From Carnobacterium_A antarcticum (GTDB taxonomy: Bacteria; Bacillota; Bacilli; Lactobacillales; Carnobacteriaceae), in the NCBI RefSeq assembly GCF_042658365.1, contig NZ_JBHSQC010000015.1: a stretch of DNA of 64,000 nt. One strand, written 5' to 3'. Every line of letters starts with the position of its first letter. Positions within the stretch are counted from its first letter, which is position 1. The notes beneath the pieces were generated by a model. It saw nothing but the letters and a program-made list of their open reading frames with translations. It was not told the origin of the DNA and made no database searches. Position numbers and translations under genes: made by a program. Shown piece by piece: positions 24,791 to 33,737 of the stretch.

Positions 24791-25639
24791 ATGACAAAAA
24801 CAGAAAAATTCGAATTAAATGATGGAACAAGTTTGCCGGCGATTGGATTTGGAACGGTAAATATTCAAGGAGCTAAAGGTGTGAACAGTGTTCTTACAGC
24901 GATTGATGCGGGTTATCGACTCATCGATACTTCAACCAACTATATGAATGAAGGTATGGTAGGAGAAGCGATTCGTCGTTCGACCGTTCCGCGCGAAGAA
25001 TTGCTCATCAGTTCAAAATTACCAGGAAAAGCGCATGAATACGATAAGGCAATCAAAATGATTCAAGAATCGTTATATCGTATCGGCATTGATTATTTTG
25101 ATAAATATCTGATTCACTGGCCGTTGCCTAAACAAGGCAAATACGAAGAAGCATGGCAAGCGTTGGTAGATGCACAAAAATTTGGTCTGATCAAAACGAT
25201 TGGCGTATCGAACTTCTTACCAGAGCACCTTGAACGCATTATCGAAAAGACGGGTGTTACTCCTGCTACGAATCAAATTGAACGCCATCCCTACTTTAAT
25301 AATAAAGAGTTGGTCGAAGCCAATAATGAACTGGGTATTGTAACAGAAGCTTGGAGTCCGTTTGGTCGTGAAATCAATGATGTATTGGAAAATGAAACCA
25401 TTGTTGCGATTGCGGAAAAATATGGAAAAGAACCTGCTCAAATTATTATCCGTTGGAATTTGCAAAATAACGTTATGCCCATTGTAAAAGCTTCTTCTTT
25501 CAGTCATCAAAAAGCCAATCTCGATGCCTTTGATTTCGAATTAACAGAAGAAGACTGTCAAAAAATCGATGCTTTAGATAAAGGGGAAGCTGGCAGGGTA
25601 GAAGGACAACATCCAAATGAATATGAAGAGTTTGATTAA
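24791..25639 (+). CDS. Aldo/keto reductase
   Basis: This 282-residue NADPH-dependent reductase has the TIM-barrel AKR signature: LIDTSTNY with Asp and Tyr of the tetrad, Lys in ISSKLPGKAHEYD, His in YLIHWPLP, and the ending PIVKASSFSHQKANLDAFDF. The barrel core is complete. It reduces aldehydes or ketones, and the physiological substrate is unknown. The start ATG follows GGAGAGG. A cupin gene starts 42 bases after its stop with a good ribosome site, so the two probably form an operon. Confidence 0.88.
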   Translation: MTKTEKFELNDGTSLPAIGFGTVNIQGAKGVNSVLTAIDAGYRLIDTSTNYMNEGMVGEAIRRSTVPREELLISSKLPGKAHEYDKAIKMIQESLYRIGIDYFDKYLIHWPLPKQGKYEEAWQALVDAQKFGLIKTIGVSNFLPEHLERIIEKTGVTPATNQIERHPYFNNKELVEANNELGIVTEAWSPFGREINDVLENETIVAIAEKYGKEPAQIIIRWNLQNNVMPIVKASSFSHQKANLDAFDFELTEEDCQKIDALDKGEAGRVEGQHPNEYEEFD

Positions 25640-25681
25640 GATAATTTTTGAACAGGTGTAAGAGAAAGGAAGTTAAAAACG

Positions 25682-26185
25682 ATGGTAGAAATTTTTTATA
25701 CCGAAGAAAATAAACCCTTTCCTAACAATTCGCTCCCTGTCCTTTATTATCCTCAAGGAGTGGCTGATTTATTAGACAAGTCTGATCCAGCACAGAATGT
25801 ACTGGCTCTATTTGAACAAAACGGTTATTCAAATGGTTGGGTGAATGGTATCTTTCCTTATCATCATTTTCATGCTACGACCCACGAAGTATTGGCTTGT
25901 ATTGCTGGCGAAGCGACCATACAGCTGGGTGGTCCAGATGCAGAAAAGTACCCATTTACTCAAGGAGATGTGTTGCTCCTGCCAGCAGGCGTAGCTCATA
26001 AGCGGATAGATGCAAGTCATGATTTCAAGATAGTAGGCGCTTATCCTGAAGGGCTTGAACCAGATATGCAAAAAGGCGAAGCAGAAAATTATGAGGTCAT
26101 CAAACAACTGATTGCTTCTGTTGTTCGGCCAGCTAAAGACCCAGTTGAAGGGGAAGATGGAGCAGTCATAAAGCATTGGACCTAG
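25682..26185 (+). CDS. Cupin domain protein
   Basis: This 167-residue single-domain cupin carries the first motif YHHFHATTHEVLACIAGEA and the second GDVLLLPAGVAHKRI, so the metal-binding His set is present. The family YjlB-like stretch GAYPEGLEPDMQKGEAE follows. Metal-dependent enzyme or binding activity is possible, but no substrate can be named. It follows the aldo/keto reductase closely and ends at a terminator, so carbonyl or sugar metabolism is a reasonable context. Confidence 0.75.
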   Translation: MVEIFYTEENKPFPNNSLPVLYYPQGVADLLDKSDPAQNVLALFEQNGYSNGWVNGIFPYHHFHATTHEVLACIAGEATIQLGGPDAEKYPFTQGDVLLLPAGVAHKRIDASHDFKIVGAYPEGLEPDMQKGEAENYEVIKQLIASVVRPAKDPVEGEDGAVIKHWT

Positions 26186-26208
26186 AAAATTATTCTAGGT
26201 CTTTTTTT
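26179..26208 (+). terminator. Terminator after the cupin gene
   Basis: Perfect stem GACCTAGAA / TTCTAGGTC with seven T. The left arm overlaps the end of the cupin gene. Confidence 0.85.
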
Positions 26209-26325
26209 CTTCTTTAAAGCACCGATTTTTTCTGGAAGGGAAGATTCAACATTTCTGATTCTATTGATTTTGAAAGGATGGAAGCGTATGCTTGAAAAGC
26301 GCAATAGAAATAGAGGAGGAAAAAA

Positions 26326-27204
26326 ATGCTGAAATTAGAAAATGACCAATTACTTGTTGAAGTAGCTGCACAAGGAGCAGAGCTGCAAAAAATTTATCAT
26401 AAAAAAGAAAAATTTGATTATCTTTGGGATGGAAATCCTGATTTTTGGGGAAGCCATGCACCGAATTTATTTCCAATTATTGGTCGTTTAAATGAGTACA
26501 AATACAACAAAGATGGACAAACTTACGAATTGCCGCAACATGGGTTTGCGAAAGATTTTGAATTTGAAGTAGCAGAATCTTCCGCTGCAAAAGCAGTGTT
26601 TGTGTTGAAATCAAATGAAGAAACACAAGCAATGTATCCATACGATTTTACTCTAACGATTACTTATAGTTTAGAAGGTCCTGAACTTAAGGTGGCTTAT
26701 AAAGTGAAAAACCATTCCGCTGAAACAATGCCTTTTTCAATCGGAGGCCATCCTGCATTTAATATTCCAATGAATGGCGAAGGAACTTACGATGACTATA
26801 CATTGACCATTGATCCTAAAAAAGAAGTGAGTTATTTCGAAATTGATCCAGTTCCTTACCGAAGCGGTGACAAGAAACCCTTTAAAGACATGGAAAACGG
26901 CATTTTAAAAATGAACCATGAAACATTCCGTGATGGACTGATCATTATAGATGAACCAAATATTGAAACGGTTACGTTAGCATCGCCTAACAATAAACAC
27001 GGAGTCACAGTTGATGTTTCAGAGTTTCCTTATTTATGCTTATGGACTAAAGAACAAATGGATGCACCTTTTATTTGTATCGAACCATTCTATGGACTTC
27101 CAGATGTCATCGGAGAAGTTGGAACGCTTGAAGAAAAAGAAGGCATTATCTTGTTAGAAGCAGAAGAACAAAAAGATGTCGCCTTTACGATTGCAACATT
27201 CTAA
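26326..27204 (+). CDS. Aldose 1-epimerase family protein (LacX-like)
   Basis: This 292-residue beta-sandwich mutarotase-like protein shows QGAELQKIYHKKEKFDYLW, HAPNLFPIIGRL, LPQHGFAKDFEFEV, SIGGHPAFNIP with the conserved His, and ICIEPFYGLPD with the catalytic Glu. It belongs to the LacX / YihR branch rather than classical GalM. It likely interconverts anomers of a hexose or hexose phosphate. The start ATG follows GAGGAGG. It is a single gene ended by a convergent terminator. Confidence 0.85.
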   Translation: MLKLENDQLLVEVAAQGAELQKIYHKKEKFDYLWDGNPDFWGSHAPNLFPIIGRLNEYKYNKDGQTYELPQHGFAKDFEFEVAESSAAKAVFVLKSNEETQAMYPYDFTLTITYSLEGPELKVAYKVKNHSAETMPFSIGGHPAFNIPMNGEGTYDDYTLTIDPKKEVSYFEIDPVPYRSGDKKPFKDMENGILKMNHETFRDGLIIIDEPNIETVTLASPNNKHGVTVDVSEFPYLCLWTKEQMDAPFICIEPFYGLPDVIGEVGTLEEKEGIILLEAEEQKDVAFTIATF

Positions 27205-27253
27205 GAATGAAATGAACCAAAAGCTCAACATTCATAAAAGCACAACTCGTTTT

Positions 27254-27300
27254 AAAAAGTATGCTGCCTCCCTAATATTAGGGGCGCAGCATACTTTTTT
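27254..27300. terminator. Bidirectional terminator
   Basis: Stem AAAAAGTATGCTGC / GCAGCATACTTTTT with an inner CCCTA / TAGGG pair, between two convergent genes. Confidence 0.9.
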
Positions 27301-27308
27301 GTTTAAAA

Positions 27309-27911
27309 TCAATATTTCTTTTTTGGGTGCCGATCAATTACTTCTGGGTATTTAGCAAGCAATTCTTCTCCAGCTGGCGTCAGTTGGTAACCTCTGATTT
27401 TGAAATATGGAGCGAGTTGCTCTTCTGTTAATTGTTCTTTAGCTAATTCCATTAACTCTGTTTTGTTCAGCTTAGAATAGCCAGTCAGTCCAAATTGTTT
27501 GAAAATGGCTTTTAACTGTGCAGCATTGAGGTGAGTTAATGAGTCAGTTGCCGAAAGTTCTTTCGCATAACCCATTTGTTGGACTTCATCTAATGCTTGT
27601 TTTGCGTTGATGCCGTAATCGTATTCAAAATATTTTGGAAAAACGCTCGTATTCGTAAATGTACCAAAATTTATGCGCCATAATAAAATAAGGTGACCAG
27701 GCAAGATATCTTCCTCGAAACGAATCATGTTTCGTTTTGGGACAGTATTTCCTGAGCCGATACTGACCGAGTTTAACCACTCTTCCAAATCACGGTTTGG
27801 CGATATATAAGGTGCTTCTGCATAATCCTGATAGAGTGAGAGAACGTTTTGTACGTCTTTGTTCTTTAAATCTAAATGACTATTTTGTTTATCGATGTTA
27901 GTTGTATTCAT
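27309..27911 (-). CDS. SAP-domain-like hypothetical protein
   Basis: This 200-residue soluble protein has a middle part (about 115-165) reading LNAAQLKAIFKQFGLTG and KTELMELAKE. This fits a SAP-like helix-extension-helix, and is followed by a second similar unit ending GYQLTPAGEELLAKYP. SAP-like modules occur in nucleic-acid-binding proteins. The N-terminal half has no motif that I recognise. The ATG at 27911 follows AAAGGAG. Function unknown. Confidence 0.55.
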   Translation of the reverse strand: MNTTNIDKQNSHLDLKNKDVQNVLSLYQDYAEAPYISPNRDLEEWLNSVSIGSGNTVPKRNMIRFEEDILPGHLILLWRINFGTFTNTSVFPKYFEYDYGINAKQALDEVQQMGYAKELSATDSLTHLNAAQLKAIFKQFGLTGYSKLNKTELMELAKEQLTEEQLAPYFKIRGYQLTPAGEELLAKYPEVIDRHPKKKY

Positions 27912-28135
27912 TAGAATCTCCTTTCCATGATAAATAATTATGATTCTCTTCTATTTTGATAAATGATAGAAGAGAAGTCAATAGATTTAAAAAGTATTCA
28001 GTCCTATTTTCTCACTATTTTTATATTTGTTTATTTATTATAGTTTAAGAAAAACGTAAACCGATATAAATATATTGTAATACGATAAATAAGGTGCTAA
28101 AGTAAAATAAATAATTATTAAATGAGGTGTTTTTT

Positions 28136-28612
28136 GTGAAAAAAGGTACTACACTCTTTTTAAAGTTAGCTGTTCTTCTTATCGGGCTTCCTATTCTTGC
28201 ATTGAGTTTATTTGGACTGACTTGGTTAATTAATAATCCAGCAAGCCCAGCCTATAATCAATTATTATATCCCATTTTGATTGGTATATATGTATCTGTA
28301 TTCCCATTTTTCGCTGCTTTATACCAAGCGTTTAAGCTATTAAATCATATTGATAGGAACCAATCTTTTTCTGATCTATCAGTTAAAGCGTTAAAAAATA
28401 TCAAGTTTTGTGCACTGCTAATCAGTGGCTTATATTTGGTGATTTTGCCATTTATGTTTGGCTTAGCCCAAATGGATGATGCCCCTGGTCTAGTCTTAGT
28501 CGGAATGGTTCCTGTTTTTGCTTCACTGGTGATTGCCGTTTTTGCTGCAGTTCTGCAGAGGCTGTTACAAGAAGCAATTAAGATAAAATCAGAAAATGAA
28601 TTAACGGTCTGA
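28136..28612 (+). CDS. DUF2975 family membrane protein
   Basis: This 158-residue protein has four hydrophobic helices (about 6-28, 45-66, 90-112, 118-142) and the DUF2975 stretch FKLLNHIDRNQSFSDLSVKALKNIK. The GTG at 28136 follows GAGG by eight bases; the GTG at 28127 overlaps the site. It precedes a YozG-type HTH gene by 10 bases. This DUF2975-plus-HTH pairing is common in Firmicutes, with the membrane protein thought to pair with the small regulator. The role is otherwise unknown. Confidence 0.8.
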   Translation: MKKGTTLFLKLAVLLIGLPILALSLFGLTWLINNPASPAYNQLLYPILIGIYVSVFPFFAALYQAFKLLNHIDRNQSFSDLSVKALKNIKFCALLISGLYLVILPFMFGLAQMDDAPGLVLVGMVPVFASLVIAVFAAVLQRLLQEAIKIKSENELTV

Positions 28613-28622
28613 GGTGAATAAT

Positions 28623-28838
28623 ATGGCAATTATAATCAATATTGATGTGATGTTGGCTAAAAGAAAAATGAGCGTAACGGAACTTTCGGAGAAGGTTGGA
28701 ATTACGATGGCGAATCTTTCTATATTAAAAAACGGAAAGGCAAAAGCGATTCGATTAACAACTTTAGAGGCAGTTTGTAAGGCCTTAGAATGTCAGCCTG
28801 GAGATATTTTGGAATACCAAAGGGATGAAGATGTTTAA
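28623..28838 (+). CDS. YozG-like XRE helix-turn-helix regulator
   Basis: This 71-residue protein is almost entirely an XRE/Cro HTH: MLAKRKMSVTELSEKVGIT, then ANLSILKNGKAKAIRL and ECQPGDILEY. ATG at 28623 follows TGAGGTG; the earlier in-frame codon at 28614 lies inside this site. It is co-transcribed with the DUF2975 gene and probably regulates that pair. Confidence 0.85.
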   Translation: MAIIINIDVMLAKRKMSVTELSEKVGITMANLSILKNGKAKAIRLTTLEAVCKALECQPGDILEYQRDEDV

Positions 28839-28903
28839 AGGAAATAAATAAAGTAGGTTCAGATTCGTTTAACTAACGAGTAATTTAAATGGATAAATAT
28901 TTT

Positions 28904-28938
28904 AAAGCTGGTCACGAAATAGTGAGCAGTTTTTTTTA
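28904..28938 (+). terminator. Terminator after the DUF2975/HTH pair
   Basis: Stem CTGGTCAC / GTGAGCAG with a central G-G mismatch, followed by eight T. Confidence 0.7.
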
Positions 28939-29071
28939 TTCTATTACAGTTTGAATACCTCAGGAAGATTCTGATTTAAAGGACACAATACGCAATTTTT
29001 TGGGATGAATTTAAATTTTAGTGCCAATTTTAGAAAAATGGGTATGACAAAATAAATTAAAAATGCTATAA

Positions 29072-29237
29072 TGAAAACGCTTTGTGATACCAAGTTTCAT
29101 TATTCGATACTTAGCTATTCGTAAAAGTAAAAACAAGAAAGCGTTAAAAGATAGTTCAATCGTTGTTGTTTCTTGAATTTGTTAATATTATTAGCATTCC
29201 TCATAGAAACCGTTAACTATAATTGAAAACGTTTTTC
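29072..29237 (+). promoter_or_regulatory. Possible cre-like sites upstream of the glycosidase pseudogene
   Basis: TGAAAACGCTTTGT (29072) and TGAAAACGTTTTTC (29224) each match 12 of 14 cre positions. They lie in the otherwise gene-free 29.0-29.3 kb region before the broken glycosidase gene, consistent with former carbon catabolite control. Confidence 0.35.
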
Positions 29238-29320
29238 CGGGTAGATATTTTTGTAGAAAATGGAACAAGCAGCAAAATATAAGAATAACTAGAAATTAAT
29301 GTTAAAAGGAGATGTCTATA

Positions 29321-31085
29321 ATGAAAGTGGATTTACAAGCACAACCTTATAATTTAGATGAAACTGGAATAAAATGGGTGAAAGATACCATTGAAGAGAT
29401 GACCATTGAAGAAAAAATTGGTCAACTATTTATCAACATGGGAGCTACTCGTGATGAAGATTACCTGAAAAGTGTTGTAAATGATTACCACATTGCTGGT
29501 GTACGTTACAATCCAGGTAAAGCTGAAGAAGTTTATTAACAAAATAGAATCTTGCAAGAAAACAGTAAAATTCCTTTATTGATCGCTGCTAATACAGAAG
29601 CAGGCGGAAACGGCGCTTGTACTGACGGAACGTACATTGGGCATGAAGTGAAAATTGCTGCAACAAATGATCCGAAATACGCATATGAAATGGGGCGTGT
29701 ATCCGGAGTTGAAGCTGCTGCGATTGGATGCAACTGGAGTTTTGCTCCAATCGTTGACATCAACCGCAACTGGCGCAACCCAATCATCTCAACTCGTACT
29801 TGGTCAGCGGATGTAGACCAAACGATCGAACTGTCATTAGCTTACATGAAAGGGATTCAAGAAAGCGGCATTGCACCAGCTGCAAAACATTTCCCAGGAG
29901 ATGGAATTGATGAACGTGATCAGCATTTATCATTTGCTCCAAACTCATTGTCGGTTGATGAATGGGATGCAACATTTGGAAAAGTATACAGCAGTTTATT
30001 CGAAGCGGGCTTACCTTCGATTATGGCTGGACACATTGGCTTGCCTGAATATGTCAGCTATTTCAATCCAGATGCAACCATTAAAGAAAGAACATTCCCT
30101 GCAACACTAAACAAGTATATTTTAATAGATTTATTGCGCGATAAAAATGGAATTCAATGGGTTAGTTGTTACGGATGCGAGCCACATGGTTGCTTTAACT
30201 TCTCCAATGAAACGTAAAGACATGTTGCCGGCAGCAGTTGCAGCTGGTTCAGACTTATTCTTGTTCTTTAATGATCCAGACGAAGATTTCCAATGAATGA
30301 TGGAAGGGTACGAAAACGGCGTTATTACGGAAGACCGTTTACAAGAAGCGTTAACGCGTATTTTAGGAACTAAAGCAGCATTAGGTTTGCATAAAAAAAT
30401 TAAAACTGAAATTATGCCGCCTAAAGAAGAAGCTTTAGCTAAGATCGGTTTACCTGAAAACAAGAAAATTGCTGAAGAAGTTGCGGACAAAGCAATTACT
30501 TTGGTTAAAAACAATGAAGATATTTTCCCGATTTCACCAGCAAAACAAAACCGTGTTTTATTAGTAGACATTAAAGGTGTAGAAGGCGGTTTTGGGGCTT
30601 TAATTGGTGGAGGTGGGCAAAAACCTTCTGAAATGTTGAAAGAAAGATTAGAAGCTGAAGGCTTTGAAGTCAGTATTTGAGAATCTGCGATGGATAAAAT
30701 CATGAAGCTTCCTGAAAAAGAAATGAAAGCTGCCATCGCAAATGTTTACGCTCAAAAACGTCCGATTTCAGAATTAACAGATAACTATGACTTGATCATT
30801 AACTTGTCGGTGGTTAACCCAAATACGAATCAACGAATCCAATGGCCTGCAAGTAAAGGTACACCAGATATTCCATTCTACGTGCAAGAAGTACCGACAA
30901 TCTTTATTTCATTATTGTCACCATTCCATTTGGCAGACGTACCTCAAGTTCAAACGTATATCAACACTTACGACAGCAAAGACTTCACAGTAGATGCTTT
31001 AGTAGAAAAAATGTTGGGACGTTCTGAATTCGCTGGCGTTAGTCCAGTTGACGCATTCTGTGGGTTTGAAGACACTAAATACTAA
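29321..31085 (+). pseudogene. Broken glycoside hydrolase family 3 (beta-N-acetylhexosaminidase-like) gene
   Basis: Four consecutive pieces form one GH3 protein. Recognisable parts are MTIEEKIGQLFINMGATRDE, SFAPIVDINRNWRNPIIS, AAKHFPGDGIDERDQH, the frame-shifted TDASHMVALTSPMKRKD and the C-terminal domain NQRIQWPASKGTPDIPF. The frame is interrupted by TAA at 29537, by a +1 shift near 30141-30152, and by TGA at 30294 and 30678 where Trp is expected. Everything between the lesions still reads well, so the damage is recent or reflects sequence errors. The ATG at 29321 keeps its AAAGGAG site. The intact enzyme would release N-acetylhexosamine or glucose from glycosides. Confidence 0.85.
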
Positions 31086-31150
31086 GAGTACATGATGCTT
31101 ACCGCTTATTAGTCGTTAATTGGAGACTGATAAGGGAATAAGGGTCAAAC

Positions 31151-31206
31151 AAAACAACCAAACAGGCTGAATCCTCTAAAGGATCCCGGCTGTTTGGTTG
31201 TTTTTT
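31151..31206 (+). terminator. Terminator after the glycosidase pseudogene
   Basis: Stem AAAACAACCAAACAG / CTGTTTGGTTGTTTT with an inner GGATCC-like pairing and a T-run. Confidence 0.9.
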
Positions 31207-31273
31207 ATTAAGTTTGTCAATAAAACAACAACTTTAGTTCAAAATTTACGGATATCGTAAGCTCGATATCTTT

Positions 31274-32101
31274 TTAATCTTTTACTACCTCGTTATCATC
31301 GTAACTAACCCAATCACTATAGCCGCCTGGATACAACTTGGGTTTCAAACCAGCTTCTTCCATGAATAACACATTGACTGTTCCGGTTATGCCTGAACCG
31401 CAGTGGACAATGATTTCCTCGTATTTATCAAGAGATTTGAACTTCTCGTTTATATTTTCGATATCTATTATCGTGCCTTCATTGACCAAATCCATCCAAG
31501 GATAGTTTAGAGCGTTAGGAATATGCCCAGGCAATTTATCTAAAGGCTCTATTTGTCCCGAATACCGTTCATGTGCTCTGGAATCGACAATGGCTGTAGA
31601 GGTTGATGCAGCAGCTGTTTTTACCTCTGAGATCTCAGCGATCATGGCTGAATTTAGATTTAAATTTAAAGATGTAGATATTCTAGGCTTTGTAATAGCT
31701 GTAGTCGTTTCTAGACCGTTATCAATCCAATGCTTGATGCCGCCTTCTAATAAAAATACGTTATCCTTACCAGCATATTTTAGCAGCCACCATAGTCTGC
31801 CCGCCATGGCCAAATTTCCATCATCATAAACGATGATTGTAGAGGAATCATTGATTCCTAAATTTTTCATCTCGTCAATAAAGATTTTCATATCGGGTAA
31901 GGGATGTCTGCCGCCATGAGGGCCAATTTCACCGGTCATCGTATTTTCCATGGAGACGAAGTGAGCTCTGCTAATATGTCCTTCTTTGTACTGATTAAAG
32001 CCTGCTTTCGCGTCATTCAACTCTGCGCGGGCGTCTAGTATGATCAAATCATCATTTAAACGATTCTCTAGCAACCACGATTGCGTAACAAAATTCTTCA
32101 T
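31274..32101 (-). CDS. Sulfurtransferase (thiosulfate / 3-mercaptopyruvate type)
   Basis: This 275-residue protein has two rhodanese domains. The N-terminal one shows VTQSWLLENRL, LDARAELND, HISRAHFVSMEN and IVYDDGN. The C-terminal one has active Cys in VHCGSGITGTVN (near residue 230) and LYPGGYSDWVSY. The CGSGxT loop fits mercaptopyruvate sulfurtransferases. ATG at 32101 is preceded by AGGAGG; the longer reading to 32146 lies upstream of it. It moves sulfane sulfur to thiols or cyanide, and its physiological partner is unknown. It stands alone between the pseudogene and the D-serine cassette. Confidence 0.88.
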   Translation of the reverse strand: MKNFVTQSWLLENRLNDDLIILDARAELNDAKAGFNQYKEGHISRAHFVSMENTMTGEIGPHGGRHPLPDMKIFIDEMKNLGINDSSTIIVYDDGNLAMAGRLWWLLKYAGKDNVFLLEGGIKHWIDNGLETTTAITKPRISTSLNLNLNSAMIAEISEVKTAAASTSTAIVDSRAHERYSGQIEPLDKLPGHIPNALNYPWMDLVNEGTIIDIENINEKFKSLDKYEEIIVHCGSGITGTVNVLFMEEAGLKPKLYPGGYSDWVSYDDNEVVKD

Positions 32102-32397
32102 ATGTCCTCCTAAATAGATAAATTGTTGAAATAAATTACTAATCACACACTAAAACTGTTCAATTCGCATTTTTCTGAAAAAAATTCTTTGCAATGGTTG
32201 ATAAGATAGTTTATTCAAAGTTACTGTAAAGGTTTGCTGCTACGGATGAGCATATATAAAAACCTTTATTAGGAAAGAACTTGACTGATTTATAAAAATT
32301 GGAACTAGATTGCTTTACTTGTTTTTTAATTAGGGAAAATTTTGATTTAAGCTAACAGAAACGAACTATAAGGCAATAAAGTTTTATTAAGGCTGAC

Positions 32398-33102
32398 TTA
32401 CGCTTGATTTGTTTTGGCTACAATTTTTAAGTAACGATAAACACTTGGCTCGGATACATTTAAAACTTCGGCTACTTGGGAGACTGCCCCCTTTAGTTGG
32501 AAGATTCCTTTCTTCTCTAACTGCTCTACGATATGAATTTTTGCTTCTTGATTTAGAAGAAAATTTTCATCAAAAATAGAAGGACCGATAATATCAGAAA
32601 TGATGTCTTTTATGTTACTGGAAAGGACTTCTACAAATTCATCACTATTTTCCTGAGCAGTGCTTGGGGCTAGTTGGTTTGGATTTATTGTGTTATTTTC
32701 ACTGTCCAAGACATCATCTTTTGCGTTTATGAGCTGAAGGATATCCTGTGCAATAGTTTTGTATTTTGTGTAGTTCGTATTAATGCAAAGCATTCCTTCC
32801 AATCTTCCTTGGTTATCTTTAATAAAAAAGGTAGAGCCTTGAATATGGTTGACGCCATTGGCTTTTGCTTTGTAATTTGTTACATAGTCGCTTTTCAAAT
32901 ATTCTTTTTTCTTTATTAATTCTAAAGCAAAACCAGTAAGCGGAGAATTTTTTGTTCTTCCGCTGATAGAGTTATTTTCAATGGCAGCGATATAAGACTG
33001 TTCTTCTTCTATCACATGAAACACGATTTCATGATTAGGGCCTAAAGTTTTACCTAAAAAACAAACTAAGCCTACATATTGATTAAATGTCTCTTTTTTC
33101 AT
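32398..33102 (-). CDS. YheO/DauR-type PAS and HTH transcriptional regulator
   Basis: This 234-residue protein has a YheO-like PAS sensor domain (about 5-120; GKTLGPNHEIVFHVIEE, SPLTGFALELI, GSTFFIKDNQGRLEGMLCIN) and a C-terminal HTH (about 185-232; GIFQLKGAVSQVAEVLNVSE, PSVYRYLKI). This is the family of DauR, which senses D-amino-acid catabolites in Pseudomonas. ATG at 33102 follows AAAGGAG. It is divergent from ridA, with about 180 bases between them holding a near-consensus promoter. The layout suggests that it controls the RidA, permease, SerRS and D-serine lyase genes. The ligand is inferred, not seen. Confidence 0.85.
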   Translation of the reverse strand: MKKETFNQYVGLVCFLGKTLGPNHEIVFHVIEEEQSYIAAIENNSISGRTKNSPLTGFALELIKKKEYLKSDYVTNYKAKANGVNHIQGSTFFIKDNQGRLEGMLCINTNYTKYKTIAQDILQLINAKDDVLDSENNTINPNQLAPSTAQENSDEFVEVLSSNIKDIISDIIGPSIFDENFLLNQEAKIHIVEQLEKKGIFQLKGAVSQVAEVLNVSEPSVYRYLKIVAKTNQA

Positions 33103-33225
33103 TTTGGATTCTCCTTTTTTAATGTAAGTAACGTACAAATATTATATCATAATGATAAAAAAGTTACATCTTGACTTTATATTTTAATAATGATTATAAT
33201 TTTTATTAATAATAATAAAAAGTTA

Positions 33226-33254
33226 TTGACAGCGCTTTCCTATATGTTTATAGT
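33226..33254 (+). promoter_or_regulatory. Promoter of the ridA-dsdA cassette
   Basis: TTGACA at 33226 and TATAGT at 33249 with exactly 17 bases between them, 29 bases before the ridA start. Confidence 0.75.
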
Positions 33255-33282
33255 AAAGGAAGAACACAAGGAGGTGATATAT

Positions 33283-33642
33283 ATGCAAACTGTGCCATCA
33301 GCAATAGGTCCTTATTCTGCTTATCGAAAAGCTGGGAATCTTCTTTTCACGTCAGGTCAATTGCCTATAGATCCTAAAACAAACCAATTAGAAGACAATT
33401 TTTCAGACCAATGTAAGAGATCTTTAATGAATATTCAATCTATTTTAGAACAAGAGAATTTGAAAATGGAAGATATTGTTAAGGTAACAGTTTTATTAAA
33501 GGACTTATCTTATTTTGAAGAAGTAAACAGGTTATTTGAAGAATTTTTTCAAAAACCTTATCCTACACGGACGGCTTTTGAAGTTTCAAAGCTTCCTAAA
33601 AACGCTCTAATTGAAATAGAAGCTATCGCGTTTTTGAAATGA
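33283..33642 (+). CDS. ridA: RidA family enamine/imine deaminase
   Basis: This 119-residue RidA/YjgF protein shows AIGPYSAYRKAGNLLFTSGQ at the N-terminus, the conserved Arg in the C-terminal TRTAFEVSKLP and the Glu in ALIEIEAIAF. RidA hydrolyses 2-aminoacrylate, the reactive enamine released by PLP-dependent serine dehydratases. ATG at 33283 follows AAGGAGGTG, the best ribosome site in the region; the longer reading frame from 33190 crosses the promoter and is rejected. Its position with D-serine ammonia-lyase gives a clear biochemical reason: it protects the cell from that enzyme's intermediate. Confidence 0.92.
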   Translation: MQTVPSAIGPYSAYRKAGNLLFTSGQLPIDPKTNQLEDNFSDQCKRSLMNIQSILEQENLKMEDIVKVTVLLKDLSYFEEVNRLFEEFFQKPYPTRTAFEVSKLPKNALIEIEAIAFLK

Positions 33643-33737
33643 TTTTGCAAAGAATTCTAAACCATAAAAAATTTTGAATCACAATGAAAAGGTTTACAAT
33701 TTCGTGTGTTTTTACTGAGAAAAAGGGAGGGAATTCG

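Noticed and set aside
29321..31085. TGA at two expected Trp positions in the glycosidase gene could mean recoding of TGA as Trp.
   Set aside because: The same gene also has an in-frame TAA and a frameshift, and other genes in the window end normally at TGA (for example the acyl-CoA dehydrogenase and luxS neighbours), so gene decay or sequence error is simpler.
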